A DNA stretch of 54,748 bases from Candidatus Moranbacteria bacterium GW2011_GWC2_40_12 (GCA_000995965.1 LBYD01000005.1:1-54748), one strand, 5' to 3'; positions 1 through 9,802 are shown, counted from the stretch's first letter. Numbers and translations are program-made. Notes: generated from the letters alone by a model not told the origin.

Positions 1-789
1 CGTTCTGGTTAGCATCCATTTATGGGGATCGCTATGACTGCCCACGGGCTCTGCTATGCTTATCGAAAGCGCGGTGTCACCGCTGTTGCCGAATTCCCAC
101 TCCTGCCAGCTTGGATTTCCGGCAATAGGAGAAATCATCAAGGTCCAAGTTCCTTCAGGTTTCTTTAACCCGAGATATACATATTCTGTATCTATTCCTA
201 ATGCGCGGTAAATGTTTGTGTTGTCCAGTGCTATGCCATAATCTTTCCAGCCGTCGGGCATTCCCACCGCCGGATCGTAGGAAAAAAGCGAACCGCCTTG
301 GAGATATTGATAAACTCGATTGTCATCCCCGATTACCGAACTAGCAACGGCCATTGGCAGGTTTCTGTCCGCCAGGATGTTCAAAGTCTTGGTCACCGGA
401 TCAAACTCCACAAAAGAAGTGTTGTTTCGGTTGGTGTAGCCGGTTGCGCCATAAAGCCTATTAAAGGTGGGGCTGTAAGCAAAGCCGCCTCCTGATCCTT
501 CTTTTGCACCAGTTATAAATGCATTTTCTCCTGTATTTAAGTTGATATAGGAAGCATACCAACCGGACTGGACATCTCCACCGAAAGTCGCCAAAAGGTG
601 TAACTGGCCGCTTGCGTCTTTCCACATATTCCTGTCACCAGAGGTTGAAACTCCCTCTGAGACGGTTCCCGCGTTGACAACCCCCGGCACCGGCGATTTG
701 AGCGTATAGGTCGTTGCGGCGGAAGCCGAAATGATCCAGCTAAAAGCTAAAGTACTGGTAATAATTATATTGATTAAATATTTTTTCAT
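1..789 (-). CDS. secreted repeat/propeller-like protein, partial (runs off window start), paralogue of the 879-3182 gene
   Basis: Not in ORF track because open-ended. Reverse frame from ATG (787-789) reads MKKYLINIIITSTLAFSWIISASAATTYTLKSPVPGVVNAGTVSEGVSTSGDRNMWKDASGQLHLLATFGG..., signal peptide and clear similarity to the next gene. Confidence 0.8.
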   Translation of the reverse strand, partial: MKKYLINIIITSTLAFSWIISASAATTYTLKSPVPGVVNAGTVSEGVSTSGDRNMWKDASGQLHLLATFGGDVQSGWYASYINLNTGENAFITGAKEGSGGGFAYSPTFNRLYGATGYTNRNNTSFVEFDPVTKTLNILADRNLPMAVASSVIGDDNRVYQYLQGGSLFSYDPAVGMPDGWKDYGIALDNTNIYRALGIDTEYVYLGLKKPEGTWTLMISPIAGNPSWQEWEFGNSGDTALSISIAEPVGSHSDPHKWMLTRT

Positions 790-878
790 TCTAAAAACAA
801 TTTCTAATTTTTCTTTGCAACTTTTCACTTTGCGCTTTTTCAGCCATAGGCTGATCCGCCTTTGGCGGAAACTTTAAA

Positions 879-3182
879 CTAATTATTCCAGTTGCTCATC
901 ATGATCCCGACGTCTTTCACGGTCGCCTGCCCGTCGCCGTCAATGTCGGATTTGGGATTGGTGAGACTTGCGGCGAGCTTTTGAAAATCGAGTTTGAAAA
1001 TATTGAAATCGGTCGCGTTGACTGAATCATCATTATTGAGATCAGCAAAAAGATATTCTATTGAAGGCGTCAGAAGATTTGAAAAAACGCTTGGACTCAC
1101 CCGGCCATAAAGCAAAAGATCTTTTTTATTTTCCGCCCAGATGAGCTTGTTTGAATCCCCGGAATCGGTCGCGATATGTTCAAAAGCGAGAGTCGTCGGA
1201 TGAACTCGGTATATTTTTTTGTCGACAAAGAGCCAGGCGTAGCCGTCGGGTCCCTTTTCCAGCTTGAACACTCGGCGGGCGGACGAGCCATCGGCGCTGC
1301 CGAAAGTCTGCCCGCTTACTCCAATCGCCTGGGGCGAAGTGATCATCGTTCGCGTGGAAGGCCGAAAGAGAAAAGCCTGGGAAGGATCGCCGTCTTTGGT
1401 GATTCCCAAAACCCGGTCATTGTCTACTTCAACCATAAAGGCCTTTTTTCCAAGATTATACGTGCCTTCAATGGTTTTGGTAAGGGCGTTGATGACTGTC
1501 AGCTTTCCGTCATTTGAGGAAACAACAACTTTTGTCCGATTGTTCGACATTGCCAGGTTGGTGTATTTGATTCCATTTCCCGTCGCCGGCGGATTCCCGC
1601 CTGTCCAGACGCCTTGGAACATTTCCCCTTTTTGCTCCGTTTCCGGATCATACCACGCCACAGAGCCATAATCGACACAACCCGCGGTCGCTCCGCACAT
1701 ATTGCCTCCCAGCCAAATTTTTCCTTCCGCGTCATAATCCGCAAAGACGCGATAGTTCATATGCTCGGGAAAAGAAAGGGCTTTGGGATTGCTGGTGCTC
1801 CAGGGCTCGGATGGATTCCAGCGCCAGAACTGGTTGGCGTAGCCGGAAATATATACTTCTTCCGTATTGAGGGGCGAAGCACTGGCCGGAACTTTCATGG
1901 AATGATACACCGAAGGAAGATTTCTCATATAAACATAGTCCTTGGTTTCATTCCCATAATTATAATCCGTGATGCTTTCGCCAATGCCGTAAAATTCGGA
2001 CTCTCCGGAATGCGGAACTACCGTATTGACCGCCAGATCGTACCAGGGGCCGGTATAATCGAGTGTCGAAGTTGAAAAGCCGGAGTCGGGATAATTCCAA
2101 GAAGAATGGGGTCCATAATATACTTTACTTTCCGTGTTTCCGGGATTTGGCATCGCATAATCCCAGTTCATGTCATAGTCATAAGCTGTATTGAAAACGG
2201 AGTAGTCACCATACCCCATTGTTACCGCGCAATTCCATTTTGCCACCCATTCTTCAGCCGCATTAGCCGACAAAACACCGCCGGATATGAAATTTGCGCC
2301 CCCGTTCTCCGGCCAGTAATTTGTTGTTCCGCTGGATGTCGTGCGGTTCAAATACCATTTCCCCGTATTTCTTTCAATGAAAAATCTCAATCCGGTAGCA
2401 GACAATCCGTCCCCAAAATCATGTTCCGACCAAGATCCGGAACCAATGGAATGAATCATCAAATGATAGTTATTGGGCGCGATATTCTGCTGCCAAGCCA
2501 CATATATATATTGGCTGTCGACATATAGTCCGGGACTGATCCCGTTGCTCGGACCGTAGAATACCCCATAATCCGTCCAACTGCTCGCACCAATTGCCGG
2601 ATCATAGGAAAAAACATGCGAACCCTGGCCATCGGCGTCCATGGGAATGAAATATATTTTGTTGTCTGCGCCCATGACCATGGAAAGCGCCGTCCACCAT
2701 TGCCCCACGCCGGTTGCAATGACTGTGTTTGTCATGGTCACCGGGTCAAACTCATTGAATGATCCTCCAAGGGTTCGATTGCAATATTCACCACTCCAGT
2801 AAAATTTATTGTGAATTGGATCATAGGCCATTTTTCCCTGTCGGCCGAATGAGCATGCACCTCCCTCAACCAGCGCGTGCGTTCCGGTAAAGGTGTTGAT
2901 ATAGTGAATATAGGCTTTTTCATTGCCTGCGACATCCGCTCCGCCGAAAGAGTTGATGATGTTTATTTGTCCTTCGTTATCGCGCCACATGATATGCTGG
3001 CCGGAATAGGATTGGCGGCCCTGGATGACATGGGAGAGACTTGCCTCTGAAGGAATGGGGGAAGAAAGATTATAAGCGGTTGCGGCGGACGCCGGAAATA
3101 GAAATGCATGCCCGTTGGTCATTCCGAGTAGGCCAAACAGGCAAAATACGTTTATCATTTTCCCCAATTTTTTCATTTTCAT
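879..3182 (-). CDS. secreted propeller-like protein with C-terminal dockerin type I-like repeats
   Basis: 767 aa, N-terminal signal peptide; C-terminus DLNNDDSVNATDFNIFKLDF...DIDGDGQATVKDVGIMMSNW matches the dockerin calcium-binding duplicated loop. Confidence 0.8.
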   Translation of the reverse strand: MKMKKLGKMINVFCLFGLLGMTNGHAFLFPASAATAYNLSSPIPSEASLSHVIQGRQSYSGQHIMWRDNEGQINIINSFGGADVAGNEKAYIHYINTFTGTHALVEGGACSFGRQGKMAYDPIHNKFYWSGEYCNRTLGGSFNEFDPVTMTNTVIATGVGQWWTALSMVMGADNKIYFIPMDADGQGSHVFSYDPAIGASSWTDYGVFYGPSNGISPGLYVDSQYIYVAWQQNIAPNNYHLMIHSIGSGSWSEHDFGDGLSATGLRFFIERNTGKWYLNRTTSSGTTNYWPENGGANFISGGVLSANAAEEWVAKWNCAVTMGYGDYSVFNTAYDYDMNWDYAMPNPGNTESKVYYGPHSSWNYPDSGFSTSTLDYTGPWYDLAVNTVVPHSGESEFYGIGESITDYNYGNETKDYVYMRNLPSVYHSMKVPASASPLNTEEVYISGYANQFWRWNPSEPWSTSNPKALSFPEHMNYRVFADYDAEGKIWLGGNMCGATAGCVDYGSVAWYDPETEQKGEMFQGVWTGGNPPATGNGIKYTNLAMSNNRTKVVVSSNDGKLTVINALTKTIEGTYNLGKKAFMVEVDNDRVLGITKDGDPSQAFLFRPSTRTMITSPQAIGVSGQTFGSADGSSARRVFKLEKGPDGYAWLFVDKKIYRVHPTTLAFEHIATDSGDSNKLIWAENKKDLLLYGRVSPSVFSNLLTPSIEYLFADLNNDDSVNATDFNIFKLDFQKLAASLTNPKSDIDGDGQATVKDVGIMMSNWNN

Positions 3183-3318
3183 TTTTTTATTTTATTTATC
3201 GCGAATATTCTCAAAAGTTCCCAACGCGCCGGCGGGTTATATACAGTAATTTTACTCCAAATTGAAAAAAACGGCAAAAGCCGCTTTTTCGTGACTGCCA
3301 AAACAATAAACCTGATAT

Positions 3319-4806
3319 TTATTTTATTCTCGGAAACAAAACGTCCGTCTTTTTTTCTTCCAAGGCCTTTTTTATCTTCTTTGCTGTCTCCGGCATGAAC
3401 AGAACAAGCAGATCTGAAATAAAATCCAAGTCTGACGCTAATTTCTGCATAACTTCTTTAAATTTATCTTCATTACTTTTAACAAGCTCCCACGGCTTGT
3501 TTTCTTCAATGTATTTGTCGTCTTGGCGAATTATCTTCCAAATATAATTCAATGCGCCATTTAGCTCAATTTTTTCAATAAAATCTGAAATTTTGTCATT
3601 TGGATTTTGAACTTGATTTGGAATTTGGAATTTGGAATTTGAAATCAATTTCACGGTACGTGAAATCAAGTTTCCCAGTCCGTTCGCAAGATCCGCGTTG
3701 TATTTTTCAATCATCCGCTCCATCGTCATATCCACATCTTCGCCAAATGTTCCGGCACTCATGAGAAGATAGCGCGTGCCGTCCGCACCGAATTTTTCGA
3801 GCATCTCATCAATTGAAATCGCGTTCCCCAATGTTTTGCTCATTTTCCTTCCGCGGGACAAAATATGCCCGTGGACAAAAATCATTTTAGGAAGCTCTAT
3901 TCCGAGATGTAAGAGCATTATCGGCCAAATGGTCGCGTGAACGCGCAGAATGTCTTTCCCGATCAGCTGCACATCCGCCGGCCAAAATTTCAAAAAGCTT
4001 GGCTTTGAGGAATTGCGAGAGCTCTGCTCTCGCAAGGGAAAAGCCGAGCTTTGGAAAAAATTCGCATCTCCGTCCCAGCCCAAACCGGTCAGATAATTCA
4101 AAAACGCGTCTGCCCAGACATAAGTCGTATGTTCCTTGTCAAAGGGAAGAGTGACGCCCCAAGAAACATTTTTTCGCGAAATGGAAACATCCCGAAGCTC
4201 CTGGCTCTCAAGAAAAGACAAAATTTCTTTTTTATATTTATGCGGAGCGATCCGAAATTCATCGCTCTTTATTTTTTCAATGATTTTTTTTTGCGCCTCT
4301 CCCGACATTTTGAGCAGATAGCATTCTTCTTTCACTTTCTCGACCACGATATCATGGTCCGGACAGCGCCCGTCAATCAAATCTTTTTCGCTTTTGAACT
4401 GCTCGCAAGCGACGCAATAATATCCTTCGTATTCTCCTTTGTATATCGCCCCTTTGTCGTATAAGGTCTGCAAAGCTTTTTGGACGGAGCTTTTGTGCTT
4501 TTCATCCGTCGTGCGGATGAAATGGTCGTATTTGATATTGAGTTTCTTCCAATAATCCTTGAACTCCTGCGAAATTTCGTCGACAAAAGTCTGCGGATCC
4601 TTTTTGGCGTCTTCGGCTTTCTTTTGGATATTTAGTCCATGCTCATCCGTTCCGGTCAGGAAATATACTTCTTCGCCCCGCGACTTGCGAAACCGCGCCA
4701 AAACATCCGCCGCGATGGTCGTATACGCATGCCCGATATGCGGTTTCGCGTTGACGTAATATATTGGGGTTGTGATATAGAATTTATTTTTCATTCTTAA
4801 GCTCAA
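3319..4806 (-). CDS. metG: methionyl-tRNA synthetase
   Basis: FYITTPIYYVNAKPHIGHAYTTIAADVLAR, FVHGHILSRGRKMSKTLGN (KMSKS-type) motifs; contains palindromic and heptamer insertions. Confidence 0.95.
   Translation of the reverse strand: MSLRMKNKFYITTPIYYVNAKPHIGHAYTTIAADVLARFRKSRGEEVYFLTGTDEHGLNIQKKAEDAKKDPQTFVDEISQEFKDYWKKLNIKYDHFIRTTDEKHKSSVQKALQTLYDKGAIYKGEYEGYYCVACEQFKSEKDLIDGRCPDHDIVVEKVKEECYLLKMSGEAQKKIIEKIKSDEFRIAPHKYKKEILSFLESQELRDVSISRKNVSWGVTLPFDKEHTTYVWADAFLNYLTGLGWDGDANFFQSSAFPLREQSSRNSSKPSFLKFWPADVQLIGKDILRVHATIWPIMLLHLGIELPKMIFVHGHILSRGRKMSKTLGNAISIDEMLEKFGADGTRYLLMSAGTFGEDVDMTMERMIEKYNADLANGLGNLISRTVKLISNSKFQIPNQVQNPNDKISDFIEKIELNGALNYIWKIIRQDDKYIEENKPWELVKSNEDKFKEVMQKLASDLDFISDLLVLFMPETAKKIKKALEEKKTDVLFPRIK
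3994..4052. repeat. palindromic element family 1, copy in metG
   Basis: AAAGCTTGGCTTTGAGGAATTGCGAGAGCTCTGCTCTCGCAAGGGAAAAGCCGAGCTTT; outer 13-bp and inner 10-bp stems. Confidence 0.9.
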
Positions 4807-5519
4807 TAAACGATTACGACAAATTCCCCTTTATTCTTATCTCTGTTATTTCTATAAAATCCCAAAATTTCACGTATATTTCCTCTTTTGATTTCCTCGA
4901 ACATCTTCGTCAGTTCCCGTCCCACAATCAGTTTAGCATCTGGTTTCAATTTTTCCAGCAGTTCGAGGTTTTTGAGAAACCGGTAGGGCGATTCGAAATA
5001 GATAACGGGATATTTCGCTTCCGCCACTCCCCGGAAAAAAGTCTCTCTTCCCTTTTTGTGCGGCGGAAATCCGAGGAAAGAAAATTTGCTCATATTTATC
5101 CCGGCGACACTCGCAATCGCCATCACAGCCGACGCCCCCGGGATGGGAATAATTTCAATCTCTTTCCTAAGATCCGATCTTAGGATTGCCGAAGATCGGA
5201 TCTTAGGATCCAAAAGCGAAGCAATCAGCTCGTTTCCAGGATCGCTGACTCCAGGCGTTCCCGCGTCGCTCACTAGCGCGAGAGTCTTTCCATTTTCGAG
5301 ATGCTCAATGATTTTTTCCACCCTTGAGAGCTTCGAATGATGGTGATATGATAAAAGAGGTTTTTGAATTTCATACCGGTCCAATAGTTTTTTCGTGACC
5401 CGCGTGTCCTCGCACAAAATGAGGTTGGCTTCTTTGAGAATACGAAGAGCCCGAAGAGTGATGTCTTCCAAGTTGCCGATAGGGGTGGCCACGATATATA
5501 ATTTTCCGGATTTATCCAT
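4803..5519 (-). CDS. rsmI: 16S rRNA (cytidine1402-2'-O)-methyltransferase
   Basis: LYIVATPIGNLEDITLRAL, LCEDTRVTKKLL, LVSDAGTPGVSDPG, PIPGASA motifs. Confidence 0.93.
   Translation of the reverse strand: MDKSGKLYIVATPIGNLEDITLRALRILKEANLILCEDTRVTKKLLDRYEIQKPLLSYHHHSKLSRVEKIIEHLENGKTLALVSDAGTPGVSDPGNELIASLLDPKIRSSAILRSDLRKEIEIIPIPGASAVMAIASVAGINMSKFSFLGFPPHKKGRETFFRGVAEAKYPVIYFESPYRFLKNLELLEKLKPDAKLIVGRELTKMFEEIKRGNIREILGFYRNNRDKNKGEFVVIVY
5166..5207. repeat. palindromic element family 2, copy in rsmI
   Basis: CCTAAGATCCGATCTT-AGGATTGCCG-AAGATCGGATCTTAGG perfect 16-bp inverted repeat. Confidence 0.88.
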
Positions 5520-5524
5520 AAAAT

Positions 5525-6880
5525 TTATCCTCTCGAAACAATGGGGAGCCTCAAGGTGAAGGTTGTTTCTTTTTGAGGCACGGACACGAAAAAGATTTTT
5601 CCCCGATGTCTTTTCGCAATGATGTTTGCCAGATACAAACCCAGGCCGCTGCGATTCGTATCGGTTTTCAGCGCCTTTTCAGTTCTGAAAAATGGAAAAA
5701 ATATTTTCTGTCTATCACCGGCTGATATTCCGGGGCCTGAGTTAGTAAATGAAATTTCGGAAAAATCATCTGCTCGGGTGATCGCTACTCTTACCTCTGA
5801 ATTTGGATTGCCATAAACAATCGCATTCTCAAGAATCATTTCGCAAGCGGTTAGAAGAAGTTCCCTGTCTCCTTCCACTTCGCTTGCCATATTATCACTC
5901 TTCTCCAAAAAGGACAGCTTTATTCCTTTTTTTGAAGCTTGGATCGCAAGCGCTGAAACAGCCTCTTTAATCATGCCATTGAGCTGGATAATATCTTTTT
6001 CCAGATAAACCTTTTTCGATTCAAGATCTTTTATTTTCACCAGGCGATCAACAAGCGCCAAAATGCGTTCTACTGATAAATCCGCCTCCAAAAGCAATTT
6101 CTGGTTTGATTCTGAAGATATTTCTTTTGACTCGGAAAAAGAAGACAAAGCCAGCTTGATATGCGTGAGCGGAGTTCGCAGCTGATGCGTGAGAATGGTG
6201 ATAAACCGCGACCTGATTTCTTCGGTTTTTTTCGTCTCGCGAAACTTTTCATCTTTTTCGGAAATTAGTCTGTCTTCCTGTATCCTTCTAAGCCGCGAAA
6301 GATATCCGATAAAAAGAGCGGTCGTGAAAAGAGCCATTGAAACAGTAAAGGCGTTCACGGCAACCACATCGAAAGAATTGTGAATCGCCAGATTTGAAAA
6401 ATTGTAACGGGAATAAGCATTGATTACTTGAAAATATTCAGAAAAAATCAAAACGTCATAAAGGAATATAGCCGCAAGGGAAATAAAAAAGATCTTTTTT
6501 TGATCATAAACAAAACTCGAGGCAACGATGACAAAAAAATAGAAAATAAAGGAAATACTCTCTATCCCTCCAGCAAAATGAATTATGGTTGTTATTATAG
6601 CCAGATCCAGCAAATATTGAATAAAGGTTATTCTATATATGGTCTTTGCCTTTTTATCGTTTTTCTCCGGACTAAACCAGTGAAAGAGATACCAGAAAGA
6701 ATTACTCGCCACTGATATGCAAAAAAGTGCGACGATAAGTTGCATAGGAAACATGACATTTGAAACTCCTGAAATTTTCGTGATGATGCCTATGGCGAAA
6801 ACAAGCGCAATATAAATCCAACGGGCTTGGGTTGCTGTATGATTGGCCTCAAAAATTTTTCTCGTTTTCAGATCTGCCAT
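5525..6880 (-). CDS. membrane sensor histidine kinase (orphan)
   Basis: N-terminal TM helices, H-box THQLRTPLTHIK, HATPase motifs GPGISAGDRQKIF and SGLGLYLANIIAKRHRG; no response regulator adjacent. Confidence 0.88.
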   Translation of the reverse strand: MADLKTRKIFEANHTATQARWIYIALVFAIGIITKISGVSNVMFPMQLIVALFCISVASNSFWYLFHWFSPEKNDKKAKTIYRITFIQYLLDLAIITTIIHFAGGIESISFIFYFFVIVASSFVYDQKKIFFISLAAIFLYDVLIFSEYFQVINAYSRYNFSNLAIHNSFDVVAVNAFTVSMALFTTALFIGYLSRLRRIQEDRLISEKDEKFRETKKTEEIRSRFITILTHQLRTPLTHIKLALSSFSESKEISSESNQKLLLEADLSVERILALVDRLVKIKDLESKKVYLEKDIIQLNGMIKEAVSALAIQASKKGIKLSFLEKSDNMASEVEGDRELLLTACEMILENAIVYGNPNSEVRVAITRADDFSEISFTNSGPGISAGDRQKIFFPFFRTEKALKTDTNRSGLGLYLANIIAKRHRGKIFFVSVPQKETTFTLRLPIVSRG

Positions 6881-6939
6881 AAAGTGTTGCGATGATTCAT
6901 TGTTTGCCTGCTTCTTTTATAAATGGTAAATTTTACAAT

Positions 6940-7410
6940 ATGATTCTCACAACTCACATCCTTTCCGGCGCGGCTCTGGGCGCGAATATCCAAAATCCCT
7001 ACGCAGTTGCGGCGCTCTCGATTGTTCTGCATTTTCTCCTGGACATTCTTCCCCACGGCGATTATCTGAATAAAAAATCCCGTCTTTGGGAATTCTGGAA
7101 AGTGGCCGTTGATCTGGCGTTTGGCTTCGCTCTCATTGGCGGAATTATTTTTTTCAGGAGTATAACAGACGAAAGCACGCTGCGAAACATCTCTGTTGGA
7201 ATTTTTTTCTCCCTGCTTCCGGACGGGACAACATTTTTATACTTCTGGATGAAAATGAAATTCCTCAAACCCATAAAAAATTTCCATGAAAAACTGCACT
7301 GCTACAAGAACGGAGCCCCCGAGCGCGAATTCCGGCTTGAAAACAATCTTTTTGATATCTTTTTCACTTTAGCTTCCCTCTTGCTTTTGCTCTTTTGGCG
7401 CATGAGTTAG
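6940..7410 (+). CDS. small integral membrane protein of unknown function
   Basis: Hydrophobic ORF with MILTTHILSGAALG start; track start 6892 possible. Confidence 0.55.
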   Translation: MILTTHILSGAALGANIQNPYAVAALSIVLHFLLDILPHGDYLNKKSRLWEFWKVAVDLAFGFALIGGIIFFRSITDESTLRNISVGIFFSLLPDGTTFLYFWMKMKFLKPIKNFHEKLHCYKNGAPEREFRLENNLFDIFFTLASLLLLLFWRMS

Positions 7411-8406
7411 GTCATTCACAATTTCGCCAGCCACCGTCGCCACCGGAACTGCGACGATTATCCCCATCATCCCCCCGAGCTTTGCTCCAATGAGAAGTGC
7501 AAGAATGACGACTACCGGATTGAGTCCGACGGCTTTTTTCATGACGAGCGGAGTGAACACGTAACCTTCAAGTTGCTGGACCAAGACGAATAGGCTCAAA
7601 ACCAGAAATCCCGTAAGCGGGCCATGAAGAAAGCTGATCGCGACGGCGATAACGGCCGAAATTATCGGCCCGATATAGGGAACGATTTCCAAAATTCCAG
7701 CGACGAGCGCCAGAACCAGCGCATAAGGCGCGCCGATAAGGAGAAGCCCGACATAATCAAGCACGAAAATGATGAACATAAGAAAAATCTGCCCCTGAAG
7801 CCAGCGACCCATTTTGAATTGGATCCGGTCAACCAGTCCCGAAGTGTAATCGCGATGTTCCTCCGGCATCAGAGAGGCAAAAAATTTCTTGATTCCTTTT
7901 TCCTGAACAGACATATAGAAAGCAATCGAAAGAACGACCACAAATCCAAAAATTCCCCCGATGAACGACACCGTTCCGCTAAACAAGCTTGATCCGGCTT
8001 GCGACAATTTTTCAGAAATATTTCCCGTAAAGTTCGCAATTTGCTGTTGAAGATTGTGCGAGGTTACATAGTCTCGGATAATCCTGAAATACCCGGAAAA
8101 CTTTTCGGCCAGCACCGGAAAATTTTCTCCGAGTCCGCGGATTTCACTTGTTAGCGGAGGAATCAAAAGTCCGATTGCCAGCCCTAAAACGGAGAGGAAA
8201 AGAACATAAACCACAAGCACTGTGAGAGCGCGAGGCACCTTCCTTCCCTGGAACCAGTCAACAATCGGGTCAATGGCGGAAACTATTATGACGGAAATAA
8301 AAACCAAGAAAACAATGTCGCGGACGAGGAAAAGAAACCAGAGCAGAAGCAGGATGAAAATCGTGCGAAGAATTGTTCCTGATGAAATTTCGATGGTTCT
8401 GTTCAT
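7369..8406 (-). CDS. AI-2E family transporter / PerM-like permease
   Basis: Polytopic, VLALVAGILEIVPYIGPIISAV motif typical of the family. Confidence 0.85.
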   Translation of the reverse strand: MNRTIEISSGTILRTIFILLLLWFLFLVRDIVFLVFISVIIVSAIDPIVDWFQGRKVPRALTVLVVYVLFLSVLGLAIGLLIPPLTSEIRGLGENFPVLAEKFSGYFRIIRDYVTSHNLQQQIANFTGNISEKLSQAGSSLFSGTVSFIGGIFGFVVVLSIAFYMSVQEKGIKKFFASLMPEEHRDYTSGLVDRIQFKMGRWLQGQIFLMFIIFVLDYVGLLLIGAPYALVLALVAGILEIVPYIGPIISAVIAVAISFLHGPLTGFLVLSLFVLVQQLEGYVFTPLVMKKAVGLNPVVVILALLIGAKLGGMMGIIVAVPVATVAGEIVNDLTHAPKEQKQEGS

Positions 8407-8408
8407 GT

Positions 8409-8527
8409 GAATAGAATTGTGAATTCAGGATTTTGAATTGAGAATTGGAATATTGAATGTAAAATTCAGAATTCTTTATTCTTGATTCCTATTCACAATT
8501 CTGAATTCGTAATTCCTAATTCTAAAT
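8409..8527. repeat. degenerate period-7 tract, intergenic
   Basis: GAATAGA ATTGTGA ATTCAGG ATTTTGA ATTGAGA ATTGGAA ... TCTGAAT TCGTAAT TCCTAAT TCTAAAT, 17 heptamers. Confidence 0.75.
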
Positions 8528-9796
8528 ATATAATATTTTCTCCAAATATCTCTTGTCCTCCACCGGCCCGATAATAGCAAGATTTAATTTATCATTCACG
8601 AATATCTCCTTCGCTACTCTCATGATATCATCTGGGCTGACTTTATCAACCCGGGCGAGAATCTTATCCGGAATTTCTATTTTCTTTTTCGCAAGTTCCT
8701 GCCCCGCCAAATATCCTGCAATGTCGTCCGAAGACTCAAGCGAAAGCGCCATCTTTCCCCGAAAATTGTCTTTTGCCTTCTGGAGCTCTTTCGGGCTTAC
8801 TTTTTTATCGCGGATTTTTTTGATTTCGCCGATAATTGTCTTCACTGTTTTTTCGATTTTTTTACGGTCTGTGTCCACTCCCGCCCTGACAGCCAAATAG
8901 CCCGAGTCAGTATAGCTTTCATATGATGCATTGATATAATACGCGAGTCCCAGTCTTTCCCGCACTGAAAGAAACAGTCGGCTGCTCATCGTTCCGCCAA
9001 GAATATTGGCCAGAACCGAAAGCGCGAAGCGGTCGGGATGGAACATGTCAAAGGCCCGCGCTCCCAGCACCAGATGGCACTGGTCGGTTTTCTTTTTCTT
9101 TATTTTCACCCGCGGCGCATTCTGTTTTTCGATGACTTTTGGCTTTTTTCCATTTGCCTTTTTCGGCATTCCCGCGAAAATTTTTCCAATCTTCCTGATA
9201 GCTTTTTGCTCTTCGATGTTCCCCGCGACGCATACAACTGTGTTCGGAGCGGTATAATTTTCCCGAAGATACTTCAAAAAATCGGGCCGTTTCAAATTTT
9301 TGATATTTTCTTTCGTTCCAATGATTTCCCATCCCGCCGGCTGGTCGCCATAGAGAAGTTCTTCAAAAATATCCCCCGCTTGGATCATCGGCGTGTCTTC
9401 ATACATATTGATTTCCTGCAAGATCACTCCCCGCTCTTTTTCTATTTCTTTCTCTTCTATTTTCGAGTTGAGATAAATGTCGGATATCACGTCAAGCGCC
9501 AAATCGAAATGTCTGGCGTCAACTTTCGCGAAGTAGGCCGTCTGTTCTTTTCCCGTAAAAGCGTTGTATTCTCCCCCGACTGCGTCGAGCTCTCCCGAAA
9601 TATCTTTTGTCTTGGGACGTTTTTTCGTTCCCTTGAAAAACATATGCTCAAGGAAATGCGAAATTCCGTTCACGCTTTTCGTTTCATATTTCGAACCGGC
9701 CGCCGCCGCCACAATGACCGCCACAGTATTCGTGTCTTTCATCGGCGCCGTCACCACCCGCAGTCCGTTTTTGAGGATAGTTTTTTTGAAATGCAT
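8522..9796 (-). CDS. M16 family zinc peptidase
   Basis: HFLEHMFFKGT (HxxEH) inverted zinc motif, downstream E. Confidence 0.93.
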   Translation of the reverse strand: MHFKKTILKNGLRVVTAPMKDTNTVAVIVAAAAGSKYETKSVNGISHFLEHMFFKGTKKRPKTKDISGELDAVGGEYNAFTGKEQTAYFAKVDARHFDLALDVISDIYLNSKIEEKEIEKERGVILQEINMYEDTPMIQAGDIFEELLYGDQPAGWEIIGTKENIKNLKRPDFLKYLRENYTAPNTVVCVAGNIEEQKAIRKIGKIFAGMPKKANGKKPKVIEKQNAPRVKIKKKKTDQCHLVLGARAFDMFHPDRFALSVLANILGGTMSSRLFLSVRERLGLAYYINASYESYTDSGYLAVRAGVDTDRKKIEKTVKTIIGEIKKIRDKKVSPKELQKAKDNFRGKMALSLESSDDIAGYLAGQELAKKKIEIPDKILARVDKVSPDDIMRVAKEIFVNDKLNLAIIGPVEDKRYLEKILYI

Positions 9797-9802
9797 GTAT
9801 TT

